Below are positions 52,782 to 60,976 of a stretch of DNA of 64,000 nt, one piece after another (position 1 is the stretch's first letter; each line of letters begins with the position of its first letter). The notes below the pieces were generated by a model. It made no database searches. It saw only the letters and a program-made list of their open reading frames with translations, and was not told where the DNA came from. Source of the stretch: Mycobacterium sp. ACS4331 (lineage in GTDB: Bacteria; Actinomycetota; Actinomycetes; Mycobacteriales; Mycobacteriaceae); assembly GCF_001667265.1 (NCBI RefSeq), contig NZ_LZHW01000103.1:1-64000 (forward strand), given 5' to 3'. A program made the translations under genes and the position numbers.

Positions 52782-53234
52782 TCAGCCGCGGCGCATCGCG
52801 TTCAGGAATCCCGGCCAGTCCGGAAACAGTCCCCGATCGACGATCTCGATCCGCACCCCGACGGGATCGATGTAGTAGGCGAACTGAGAGAGTTCGTCAC
52901 CGGTGGGCCGGGCCTCCAACCGAAAGCCCGAGGACTCCAGTTGAGCGGCGGCCGACGCGAGATCATCGACCCAGTAGCCGAGGTGATGGGCGGCCTGTCC
53001 CGGTGCGGCGGTCCACACCGACCCGGGCACCGCTTGGACCAGTTCCAGATGCGGGGCCTGCAGCGAATAGACGAAGGAGAACGGCACATCCATCTCATTC
53101 CCGTCGGCGGTCACCGACAGGGTGGCCTGCACCGGCTGGGTCCATTCGTATCCGGCGGCCGCGGTCAGCCGTGCCGCGGCTGCCTCCACGTCATCGACGA
53201 TCAGTCCGACGTGATAGAGATCATCCGGGTTCAC
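52782..53234 (-). CDS. VOC-superfamily (glyoxalase-like) protein
   Basis: A 150-aa protein of two beta-alpha-beta-beta-beta repeats. The first strand reads LYHVGLIVDDVEAAAARL and carries the metal His, and the second repeat carries HHLGYWVDDLASAAAQL. GVRIEIVDRG near the end supplies the metal Glu. It resembles methylmalonyl-CoA epimerase/4-hydroxyphenylpyruvate-type members that act on acids or CoA esters. The GTG at 53234 overlaps the sulfotransferase stop (GTGA). Confidence 0.85.
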   Translation of the reverse strand: MNPDDLYHVGLIVDDVEAAAARLTAAAGYEWTQPVQATLSVTADGNEMDVPFSFVYSLQAPHLELVQAVPGSVWTAAPGQAAHHLGYWVDDLASAAAQLESSGFRLEARPTGDELSQFAYYIDPVGVRIEIVDRGLFPDWPGFLNAMRRG

Positions 53235-54415
53235 TGTGCACTCTCCAGTTCGATGTCGAATGCCTCGAGATAGTCGGCGAAGATCGGGGTCAACTCCTCG
53301 ACGGTGAGGCCGTACTCGTCGAGCGTGTACGCGTTCTTGCCGTATCGGTCCTGGGGGTGATCGGCCAGCCAGTTCTGCATGCTCGCTTCGGTGTCCGCCT
53401 CCAGCGGATCGCCGGACCACTCATAAATGCGGCGCATGACGCCCATCGGGTCGGCCATCATCTCGTGGTAGTACATGTCGAAGAACCGATCGTCGCCGAT
53501 CCGCGCGCGGGTCCGCAGGGGGCGCGCGACGTGTTGGCTCATCTGTTCTTTGAGGTTGGTCGCCCACTCGACCTCGGCTTGAGCTTCGGGGTGCAGGACC
53601 ATGCTCTTGGGCAGTTTCAGCAGATTGCCCAACGACCCGGTGGCCCTGTACGGATCACGGTGGGCCCAGATGAACCGGGCATCGGGGAACACCTGCAGGA
53701 GGGCCTCGATGTGCACCGAATGCGACGGCATCTTCAGGCTCCAGGTGCCGGGCGCTTTCGATTGCAGCACTTGAAGATAGCGCTTCTGATACTCATAGGT
53801 GCTGGTCATGTCCGCCTCGTTGAGCAGCCACCGGGCGTAGCGCGGCGTCGCCAGGAAAGCATCCCACGACAGCCCCTTGAAGTCCTGGTTGTGGATGAAC
53901 ATGCATTCGGTGGGGCCGTCGGCGTCCTCCCAGTGTGGCAGCGACATATTCGCCGCCTTCACCATCTCCAGGATCTGCTGTTGTTGTGCGAGCAGTTCCA
54001 GACAGCGTGGGTCACTGCGCAACGCATCTGCGGTGGGTGGCGGCACCGGGGTCATGCACTCCCAGTGCAACAGGGACCGGCGGTGCGGATCCTGGTCGAG
54101 CAGGTAGCTGATCACCGTGGTCCCGGTGCGGGGCATACCGATGGTGAAGATCGGGCGCTGCACGGGAGTGTCGAGAACCTCGGGATGGTGCTGGATGTAG
54201 TCGTGGATCTGCAGCCGCCGCTCCAGCGCCTTGGCCGCGTCGTCGATGATGCGTTCTCGACCGGGACCGGTGAAGGCCGGTGAGGAGTTCAGCTCGTCGA
54301 GCACGATGGCGAGGCCTTCACGCCAGGAATCGGAGTCGATGTCGACCAGGCCGGAGCGTCGCGCGGCCAGCTTGAGAACGTCGTCGGGTGTGCGCACTTC
54401 GTCGAATTCACTCAT
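53231..54415 (-). CDS. Sulfotransferase family protein
   Basis: A 394-aa protein of the actinobacterial sulfotransferase_3 group. The 5'-phosphosulfate loop GMPRTGTT is at 93-100. FIWAHRDPYRATGS is the 3'-phosphate motif, and the IYEWSGDPL segment near residue 315 is typical. The donor in known members is PAPS and the acceptor an alcohol, such as a sterol or lipid. It sits in one operon with an alkylsulfatase-like MBL protein, so sulfation and desulfation may both occur in this locus. That is inference. Confidence 0.9.
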   Translation of the reverse strand: MSEFDEVRTPDDVLKLAARRSGLVDIDSDSWREGLAIVLDELNSSPAFTGPGRERIIDDAAKALERRLQIHDYIQHHPEVLDTPVQRPIFTIGMPRTGTTVISYLLDQDPHRRSLLHWECMTPVPPPTADALRSDPRCLELLAQQQQILEMVKAANMSLPHWEDADGPTECMFIHNQDFKGLSWDAFLATPRYARWLLNEADMTSTYEYQKRYLQVLQSKAPGTWSLKMPSHSVHIEALLQVFPDARFIWAHRDPYRATGSLGNLLKLPKSMVLHPEAQAEVEWATNLKEQMSQHVARPLRTRARIGDDRFFDMYYHEMMADPMGVMRRIYEWSGDPLEADTEASMQNWLADHPQDRYGKNAYTLDEYGLTVEELTPIFADYLEAFDIELESAQ

Positions 54416-54428
54416 ACACCAGCCTCTT

Positions 54429-55190
54429 TCAGACAGTCAGGTAGCCGCCGTCGACGGCGATCGTGGTTCCGGTGATATAGCGGGCGGCGTTGCTGGACAG
54501 GAACAGCACCGCCGGCGAGACCTCGTCGGCCATGCCCATTCGGTTCATCGGGATATGCCGCAGTTCTGGCTCGAGCATCTCCGGGATGTCGAGTACCGGG
54601 TGCGTCAACCTGGTGTCGATCAGTCCGGGAGCCACGGCGTTGACCCGGATCTCGTCCTCGACCCACCGGCGCGCCAGGTTCTTGGTGAAGGCCACCATTC
54701 CCGCCTTGGACGAACTGTAGGCGGGAACGTTGACCGCCGAGACGAACGCCGACATCGACACCGTGGTGACCACACTGGCACCACCCGGCACCGTGCTGGC
54801 CTTCAACAGCTCGTGGCAGGCGAGGGTGAGCCGCACATGGGCGAACAGGTTGACCTCCACCGATCCGGCGTAGCCGTCCGCGTCCCACTCGTCGGCGTGG
54901 CCGGCGTACGGGCCACCGGCGTTGTTGACCAGCACGTCGAGATTCCCCAGGGACGCCGCGAGGTCGTCGATGGCGGCCTTATCCGACATCTGGCACTGCC
55001 GGAACTGCAACCCGGTCAGGTCGACCTCGGGATAGTCGCCGGCCGACGCCCTGGTCCCGGTGACCGTGACGCTGGCCCCGGCACCGGCGAAGTCGCGGGC
55101 AACGGCGTGGCCGATGCCGCTGGTCCCACCGGTCACCAGCACGTGACAGCCGGTGAAGTCGTAGGAGACGTCGTTCGTGATCGCAGTCAT
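54429..55190 (-). CDS. Short-chain dehydrogenase/reductase
   Basis: A 253-aa classical SDR: VTGGTSGIGHA, VNNAGG, a catalytic serine in TVSMSAF, YSSSKAGM, and the C-terminal GTTIAVDGG. Its start codon abuts the stop of the MBL-fold gene. It is the second of two SDRs in this operon, so the pathway may include two alcohol oxidations or an oxidation and a ring reduction. Confidence 0.93.
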   Translation of the reverse strand: MTAITNDVSYDFTGCHVLVTGGTSGIGHAVARDFAGAGASVTVTGTRASAGDYPEVDLTGLQFRQCQMSDKAAIDDLAASLGNLDVLVNNAGGPYAGHADEWDADGYAGSVEVNLFAHVRLTLACHELLKASTVPGGASVVTTVSMSAFVSAVNVPAYSSSKAGMVAFTKNLARRWVEDEIRVNAVAPGLIDTRLTHPVLDIPEMLEPELRHIPMNRMGMADEVSPAVLFLSSNAARYITGTTIAVDGGYLTV

Positions 55191-56432
55191 TCAGTGTTTC
55201 CTCAAGTCGTTGATCGATTTTGTGAGCCAAGCCTTTTCCCAGAAGTTCTCGGTGCCCGCGCGTAACGCCTCGTGCGCTTCGGCAGCCGCTGCGCGCGCCC
55301 CGGTGTGTGTCGGCTCGACGGCGAGCACCAGATCGGTCAGGTGGATCGCCTGCACCGGGCGGCCGGCATCGAGGTGGGTGCGCGCCGCCGCCACCAGCGA
55401 GCCCGCTCCGGCGGCCGCGACGACATCGGGTGCGACGGAATCTGCTGGCACTCCGTATAACTCGGTGGTCGACCGGTGCCGAAACCATCCGGTGTACATC
55501 TCCCAGATCGCCCGCACATTCCAGGAGGTCTTGCCGTAGCCCTCGCCGATATCGAGGTGCTGGGGAACCTTCACCTCTCTCATGGCGGTGTGCAGGTCGG
55601 CTCCGGAGTTCATCAATTCGACGGTGCGATCGTGTACGGCCTGCATGGCATCACGCATCGCCGTCACCTCTTCGGTGATGAGATCGGCGCCGATGATCGG
55701 GTCGAAGTGGCCGGTGATCAGCATTTCGGGCCGGTAGTCGAGCACCGTGTTCAGGGACTCGATGTAGAGGATCGGATCGCGGTAACGGTCGCCGCGGATG
55801 GTCATCAGGTTCGGCACGTGTCCGAACAGCGGACCGAACAGGTTGCCGGTGAAAAGGATTCGATCATCGGGTAGCCACATCACCAGCGAGTCCGTGGTCT
55901 CACCGCCGGGTGTCCAGGTCAGTTCGAAGCGTCGACCGCCCACGTCGAACCGGCGCTCAAGGTCGAAGGTGGTGGTGGGTTCGGGGAAGGAGAAGTCGAT
56001 GGATGCCGCATCGACGGTCTTCAGATGCTCGGCGACGGCGTCGGAGAACTTCTGGAAGGCAAACGATGTCTTGGGCACCCGGTAGCCCATCAACTGGGCA
56101 TTGTCTTCACGCCAATAGCGGTAGTTGCGATGCATCACCACATCGGTCTCGGGATCACGCAGTGCGTTGACAGCTCCCCAGTGGTCGGCATGCCCCTGAG
56201 TGATGACGATGCTGCGGGTGGGTCCGGCGATCTCGGCGAAGGCTTTCGCGCGCAGATGTCCTTCGAACACCAACCCGGCGTTGACGATCACGCGACCGTC
56301 ATCCGTGCCGATCGCGTAGGCGTTGGAAACCCCGGGGGACATCCAGATGTCGTTGCCGAGCGGGATCGCCGGTGTGTCAGTTGCGGATTCGAGGTCATCG
56401 GCACCGGGCCGCCTGCGGTGAATCCCGGCCAT
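55191..56432 (-). CDS. MBL-fold protein of the alkylsulfatase type, with an altered metal motif
   Basis: A 413-aa protein. An N-terminal MBL domain (about 1-290) carries TQGHADHWG (78-86), so the first His of H-x-H-x-D-H is Gln79. The second metal pair is in TPGGETTDS (normally PGHT/PGET) and in LITGHFDPI. A helical domain with the WNVRAIWEMYTGWFRH segment follows, typical of the alkylsulfatase dimerisation part, and the end resembles the C-terminal sterol-carrier-like part. Primary-alkylsulfatases hydrolyse alkyl sulfates. This one may have altered metal use. It heads the operon with a perfect AGGAGG site. Confidence 0.85.
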   Translation of the reverse strand: MAGIHRRRPGADDLESATDTPAIPLGNDIWMSPGVSNAYAIGTDDGRVIVNAGLVFEGHLRAKAFAEIAGPTRSIVITQGHADHWGAVNALRDPETDVVMHRNYRYWREDNAQLMGYRVPKTSFAFQKFSDAVAEHLKTVDAASIDFSFPEPTTTFDLERRFDVGGRRFELTWTPGGETTDSLVMWLPDDRILFTGNLFGPLFGHVPNLMTIRGDRYRDPILYIESLNTVLDYRPEMLITGHFDPIIGADLITEEVTAMRDAMQAVHDRTVELMNSGADLHTAMREVKVPQHLDIGEGYGKTSWNVRAIWEMYTGWFRHRSTTELYGVPADSVAPDVVAAAGAGSLVAAARTHLDAGRPVQAIHLTDLVLAVEPTHTGARAAAAEAHEALRAGTENFWEKAWLTKSINDLRKH

Positions 56433-56440
56433 CACTACCT

Positions 56441-56481
56441 CCTCTATGGTTATAGAGGCTGATCCTCTAGAACCATAGAGG
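56441..56481. promoter_or_regulatory. Two-site palindromic operator between divergent operons
   Basis: Site 1 is CCTCTATGGTTATAGAGG (56441-56458). Site 2 is CCTCTAGAACCATAGAGG (56464-56481). Each is a palindrome, and together they form a larger perfect dyad with CCTCTATGGTT at one end and AACCATAGAGG at the other. They lie between the MBL-fold operon and the SDR-TetR operon. The TetR at 57326 is the likely binder. Confidence 0.7.
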
Positions 56482-56507
56482 TAAAGTCAATAGCCGAAAG
56501 GGCGACA

Positions 56508-57293
56508 GTGAGGACGACGGGTATGGGGTTGCGGGGTTTGTCGGGAAAGGTCGTGGTCGTGGCGGGCGGGGGCAGCGGCCTCGGTGCCGCGACCGCCATG
56601 CGGTTGGCGCAGGAGGGCTGCCGCGTTGTGGTCGGAGACGTCGCCGAGGAAGCGTCCGTCGAGATCGTGCAGCGCATCGTCAACGCCGGCGGGACGGCGG
56701 TGCCGGTCGTCTTCGATCTCGCCGATCCTTCGTCGGTCGCCGACCTCATCGGCGCCGCGGTGGAAACCTTCGGCGCGCTGGACCTGCTCTTCAACGTGGG
56801 GGCCGATATGTCCACCCTCCGCGCCGACACCGACGTGGTGGACATCGACCTCGATGTCTGGGATCGGGTGATGACGGTCAGCCTGCGCGGCTACCTCGCG
56901 GCGATGAAACACGCGATTCCGGCGATGCTGCAGCAGGGCGGCGGCGCGATCGTCAACATGTCCTCAGCCGCGGCATTCCAGGGAGAGCCGGCCCGACCCG
57001 CCTACGCCACCGCCAAGGCCGGAATCGGCGCGCTCACCCGCCACGTGGCGTCCCGGTGGGGAAAGGAGGGAATCCGTTGCAACGCTGTCGCTCCGGGATT
57101 CACCGCAACCGAAACGATCCGTAACGCACCACAGTGGCCCGACCTGGAGGCCGCCGCGTTGCGGCGCATCCGCAGCACCCGCGTCGGCCAACCGGCCGAC
57201 GTCGCCGCACTCGTGGCGTTCCTGCTCTCCGATGAGGGAGAATGGATCAACGGTCAAGTCGTCAACATCGACGGCGGCACCGTGTTGCGCTGA
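56508..57293 (+). CDS. Short-chain dehydrogenase/reductase
   Basis: A 261-aa classical SDR: VAGGGSGLGAA, NVGAD instead of NNAG, a serine in VNMSSAAAF, YATAK, and the C-terminal GQVVNIDGG. GTG 56508 follows GAAAGGG. An ATG at 56523 is the alternative. It is divergent from the six-gene operon and shares the double operator with it. The downstream TetR gene begins 32 bp after its stop codon. Confidence 0.92.
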   Translation: MRTTGMGLRGLSGKVVVVAGGGSGLGAATAMRLAQEGCRVVVGDVAEEASVEIVQRIVNAGGTAVPVVFDLADPSSVADLIGAAVETFGALDLLFNVGADMSTLRADTDVVDIDLDVWDRVMTVSLRGYLAAMKHAIPAMLQQGGGAIVNMSSAAAFQGEPARPAYATAKAGIGALTRHVASRWGKEGIRCNAVAPGFTATETIRNAPQWPDLEAAALRRIRSTRVGQPADVAALVAFLLSDEGEWINGQVVNIDGGTVLR

Positions 57294-57325
57294 ACCGCAG
57301 TGGTGCGCTGACAACCGACACGACA

Positions 57326-57967
57326 ATGGACACCGACACTTCCTCAACACGCAAACGCGACGGCGAGCAGCGACGTCGCGAACTGTGCGATGCGGCAATC
57401 GAGGTGTTGGCTCAGCACGGCTCACGGGGCCTGACCCACGCCCAAGTCGACCGTTATGCCAACGTCCCCGAAGGCACCACCTCGTACTACTTCCGCACCC
57501 GGGCCGCGCTGCTGCGCGGGGTCGGAAAGCGCGTCGCTGAAATCGATCTGGCCAACCTGCGCTCGGTCACCGAGCATCCCCTTGATCCGCAGGTGCCGTT
57601 CGCCCATCTCGCCGAGCTGACCCTCATGCAGGCCGACGGCGCCGGCCTGGCACTCAACCGGGCACGCCACGAGCTGATGCTGAACAATATGCGCGACCCC
57701 GAACTGGCCACAGCCTCGGCAAAGGTGGTCGGTCGAACGATCGAGCTTGCCCAAGACGCCATCGCGCACCTGCAGCCTGAAACCGCCGACCCCCAACTGC
57801 TGGACGCGCAGACAACCGCCGTCACCACTTACATCACCGGCGTGTTCACCCGGCTGGCCGCCGGTGACCGCACCTTCAACGATGCCGGCCGACTCGCCCG
57901 CCAACTGGAAGCCATCACCACCGCAATCGCTCGGGAGTATCGCACCGCGTCGCCGGAGGACAGCTGA
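57326..57967 (+). CDS. TetR family regulator of the divergent catabolic operons
   Basis: A 213-aa TetR protein. The HTH is at about residues 32-55 (GLTHAQVDRYANVPEGTTSYYFRTRAAL, with the SYYF segment). The C-terminal domain is helical without recognised ligand residues. It is co-transcribed with the SDR (same strand, 32 bp gap) and is the only regulator near the double palindrome at 56441-56481, so it is the likely repressor of both sides. Confidence 0.9.
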   Translation: MDTDTSSTRKRDGEQRRRELCDAAIEVLAQHGSRGLTHAQVDRYANVPEGTTSYYFRTRAALLRGVGKRVAEIDLANLRSVTEHPLDPQVPFAHLAELTLMQADGAGLALNRARHELMLNNMRDPELATASAKVVGRTIELAQDAIAHLQPETADPQLLDAQTTAVTTYITGVFTRLAAGDRTFNDAGRLARQLEAITTAIAREYRTASPEDS

Positions 57968-57993
57968 ACACGGTGACGTAAGGCGCCGAGCGG

Positions 57994-59202
57994 TCAGCGG
58001 CGCTTGGGCGTGTAGCGCACCGGCAGGGTCGCCAGTCCAGACGTCAGACTGGTCGCCGCCCACGTCTCGGGTCCGGCCTGTTCGATATCGGGCAGCCGGG
58101 TGAGCAACTCACGGATCATCACCGAGCCCTCGGCCCTGCCCAGGTGCGAGCCGACGCAGAAGTGCGGGCCGCCGCCACCGAAAGCCAGGTGGTCACCGCG
58201 TTTACGGTCGATGTCGAACGCCTCGGGATCGTCGTAGACGCTCTCGTCCCGGTTGCCTGAACCGTAGTAGATCACCACCTTCTCCCCCTCGGCGATGGGC
58301 TGGCCGGCCAGCTCGGTGTCCCGCGTGGCCAGCCTGCGGATGTAGACCACCGGTGAGAGCAGCCGCAGCATCTCCTCGATGGCGCCGGGCAGCCGGGCGT
58401 CCAGGTCCGCGACCAGACGGCGACGTACGTCGGGATGATCGAAGAGCAGCTTCATCCCGCCGGAGATCAGATTGCGCGACGTGTCGAGGCTGCCGTCGCT
58501 GAGCAGGATGAAGTTGCCCAGGAACTCAATATCGGTGATCGGGCGACCGTCGACCTCCATGTTCGCGTACGCGCTCAGTACATCGTCTGCTGGATCAGCC
58601 CTTTTCGCCGCCAGCGCCTCGAGGCCCATCGAGGCCATTTCGACGAACGACGATTGGAACGCGGCCTCCCCCACCACATCTGGTGAGCTGTGCGTGATCA
58701 TGAACAACTCGTGCAGCCGATGTCCGTGTTCGCGCGGGATTCCCAGCAGTGCGGCAGCGGTGTAACCGGCCATTCGGCCGGCGATATCGACCAGATCGCA
58801 TTCACCGTCCCCCGCCACCTCGTCGACGATGCCGGCGGCCAGGCGCTGCAGGTCGGGAACCATGTGCTTGACGCGCGGCGGAATCAACCGGGGTGCAATG
58901 ATTTTGCGGAACTGCAGGTGCCGCGCCCCGTCCATCGAGAGGAATCCGACCTCGATCTGCGCATCGGCGATGCCGACAGACGGGGCGGACTGGAACAGCT
59001 CCGGGTGATGCTCCACATAGCGGATGTCGGCATTGCGCGTGACCGCCCAGAAATGCCCGCCGTCGGGGTCGGGGTGCGGGTAGACCGGGGCGTTCGCCCG
59101 CAGCCACCGATACTGATCGAAGGGATGGCCCTTGCTGAACGACTTCGCCGAGTAGAGATCGATCGGTATGTCCGGCGCCTCGACGTTGAGGGTGTCGGTC
59201 AT
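57994..59202 (-). CDS. Cytochrome P450
   Basis: A 402-aa P450. The heme cysteine is C349 in FGGGGPHFCVGSHLGRAE, the E-x-x-R pair is E277-R280, and the I-helix motif is GSLDTS (237-242), where Asp-Thr are the acid-alcohol pair. The N-terminus has HPFDQYRWLRANAPVY. It resembles steroid or terpenoid hydroxylases of the CYP125/CYP142 surroundings but cannot be placed exactly. It is convergent with the TetR gene and divergent from the thiolase-like gene. The ATG has an AGGTTCAG site. Confidence 0.95.
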   Translation of the reverse strand: MTDTLNVEAPDIPIDLYSAKSFSKGHPFDQYRWLRANAPVYPHPDPDGGHFWAVTRNADIRYVEHHPELFQSAPSVGIADAQIEVGFLSMDGARHLQFRKIIAPRLIPPRVKHMVPDLQRLAAGIVDEVAGDGECDLVDIAGRMAGYTAAALLGIPREHGHRLHELFMITHSSPDVVGEAAFQSSFVEMASMGLEALAAKRADPADDVLSAYANMEVDGRPITDIEFLGNFILLSDGSLDTSRNLISGGMKLLFDHPDVRRRLVADLDARLPGAIEEMLRLLSPVVYIRRLATRDTELAGQPIAEGEKVVIYYGSGNRDESVYDDPEAFDIDRKRGDHLAFGGGGPHFCVGSHLGRAEGSVMIRELLTRLPDIEQAGPETWAATSLTSGLATLPVRYTPKRR

Positions 59203-59350
59203 CTGAACCTCCGCACTGGTCAGCCTGTGGAATAACATAGCAAGGTTTCAAGGCCATTTACGGCGGTTTCCCGCGACCAAGCGCCGCCGACAGCCGCTTA
59301 CGATCGACGAATGTAGCCATATTCAACGGTCCGGCCCGTAATGTCGCGGT

Positions 59351-60547
59351 ATGGCCGAACAGACCGCGGCGCACCCACTGCGCGACCGGTGCGCCATCGT
59401 CGGGATCGGCGCCACCGATTTCAGCAGGAAGTCCGGTCGCACCGAACTGGCCTTGGCCGCAGCCGCCGCAACCGCGGCCCTCGCCGACGCCGGCTTGTCC
59501 CCGGCCGACATCGACGGCATCGTCCGGTGCGAACAGGACACCGTCCGCCACAACGACCTCGCCGATGCGCTCGGCCTTCCGCTGCTGACGTACTGGGGCT
59601 CGACCGGCACCGGCGGCTCGGCGCCTGCCGGAATGATCGCTCAGGCATGCGCGGCGATAGCGTCCGGTCTGGCCACCACCGTGCTCGTCTTCCGCTCGCT
59701 CAACGGGCGTTCCGGTGTCCGCTTCGGCCGCGGCCGGCGGGACCGTCGTCCGGTCGGTGGTAACGGCTCCTACGACGAGTTCTTCCTTCCGTATGGCCTC
59801 ATGGCACCCGGGCAGATGTTCGCCCTGATCGCGCGGCGCCACATGATCGAATACGGAACGCTGCCAGAACACCTCGGCGCCATTGCACTGGCCTGCCGGG
59901 AGCACGCCAATGCCAATCCCGCCGCCCAGATGTACGGCCGGCCCATGACGCTGGCCGACTACCTCGACTCCCGTCCGATCGCCGACCCGCTGCGCCTCTA
60001 CGACTACTGCCTGGAGACCGATGGGGCGTGCGCGGTGGTGGTGACCTCCGCCGAGCGAGCCCGCGACTCCGCCGCGCCGGCGGTGTCCATTCGCGCGGTC
60101 GCCCAGGCCGGCGGGGCCGGCCAGCAGCCCGGGCTCGTGTTCCCGGCACTGATGCGTACCGACCCGATGGTGCAGCCATCGGCACGCACCGCCGAAATCC
60201 TCTACCGCCGGGCAGGTCTGGGTCCGGCCGATGTCGACGTCGCGCAACTGTACGACTGCTTCACCATCACTGTGCTGCTCCAACTGGAGGAATACGGCTT
60301 CGCCGCCAAGGGCGACGGTGGCCCGTTCGCGGCGTCCGGCGCGCTGCGGGTCGGCGGCGCACTGCCCGTCAACACCGCCGGCGGCAACCTCTCCGAGGGC
60401 TATCTGCACGGTCTAAACCACGTCGTCGAGGGTGTTCGGCAGATCCGCGGCACCTCGACCAGTCAGGTGGCGGGCGCCGAGGTGTGCCTGGTGACGTCCG
60501 GCCTGCCCACCGCGACGGGCGCCCTGCTGCTCACCACCGCCGGATAG
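59351..60547 (+). CDS. Thiolase-superfamily protein of the Ltp2 (aldolase) type
   Basis: A 398-aa thiolase-fold protein. The usual nucleophilic cysteine is missing: the region reads YWGSTGTGGSAPAGMIAQA. The C-terminal half has LYDCFTITVLLQLEEYGF and GGNLSEGYLHGLNHVVEGVRQIRG, the marks of SCP-x/Ltp2 proteins. Members with this change are retro-aldolases, not thiolases, and need a DUF35 partner. That partner is the next gene, 8 nt away. In steroid degradation Ltp2 removes a propionyl-CoA side chain in this way. The substrate here is unknown. Confidence 0.9.
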   Translation: MAEQTAAHPLRDRCAIVGIGATDFSRKSGRTELALAAAAATAALADAGLSPADIDGIVRCEQDTVRHNDLADALGLPLLTYWGSTGTGGSAPAGMIAQACAAIASGLATTVLVFRSLNGRSGVRFGRGRRDRRPVGGNGSYDEFFLPYGLMAPGQMFALIARRHMIEYGTLPEHLGAIALACREHANANPAAQMYGRPMTLADYLDSRPIADPLRLYDYCLETDGACAVVVTSAERARDSAAPAVSIRAVAQAGGAGQQPGLVFPALMRTDPMVQPSARTAEILYRRAGLGPADVDVAQLYDCFTITVLLQLEEYGFAAKGDGGPFAASGALRVGGALPVNTAGGNLSEGYLHGLNHVVEGVRQIRGTSTSQVAGAEVCLVTSGLPTATGALLLTTAG

Positions 60548-60555
60548 GACCACCC

Positions 60556-60975
60556 GTGCCCGACGCGCCCTCCCCCGTCATCGACGATCCCGACACCGGC
60601 GGGTTCTGGCAGGCGCTCCAGCGGGGCGTCCTGGCCGTGCAGTGGTGTGAGGCCTGCTCCGAGTTCATCCACCTGCCCAGACCGCAGTGTCCACGCTGCG
60701 CGTCTACGACGCTGCAGTGGCGCGAGGTCAACGGCGCAGGCACCGTGTACTCGTGGACGGTGGTACGTCATCCGGTGCATCCGGCGTTTCCCGTCCCGCA
60801 CACCCTGGTCCTCGTCGCGCTCCTCGCCGAACCGTCGATCCGCCTGCTGGCCCGCCTCGACGGAACGCCACCGCTGCACGCAGGACAGCCCATGCGGTTC
60901 AACCCCCATCCCGATGCGGCCGGGGTGATGCTCGCGCACTGGGAACCCATTCCCGACGACACCGGAGGAATCTGA
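60556..60975 (+). CDS. DUF35 (OB-fold, zinc-ribbon) partner protein
   Basis: A 139-aa protein of the DUF35/ChsH2-like family. The zinc ribbon has C31, C34, C45 and C48 (CEAC and CPRC). An OB-fold acyl-CoA-binding domain follows (TVYSWTVVRHPVHPAFP). Such proteins bind thiolase-fold aldolases such as Ltp2 and are needed for their activity. The GTG at 60556 is 8 nt after the Ltp2-like stop, and the CoA-transferase ATG is 1 nt after its own stop. Confidence 0.93.
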   Translation: MPDAPSPVIDDPDTGGFWQALQRGVLAVQWCEACSEFIHLPRPQCPRCASTTLQWREVNGAGTVYSWTVVRHPVHPAFPVPHTLVLVALLAEPSIRLLARLDGTPPLHAGQPMRFNPHPDAAGVMLAHWEPIPDDTGGI

Positions 60976-60976
60976 C

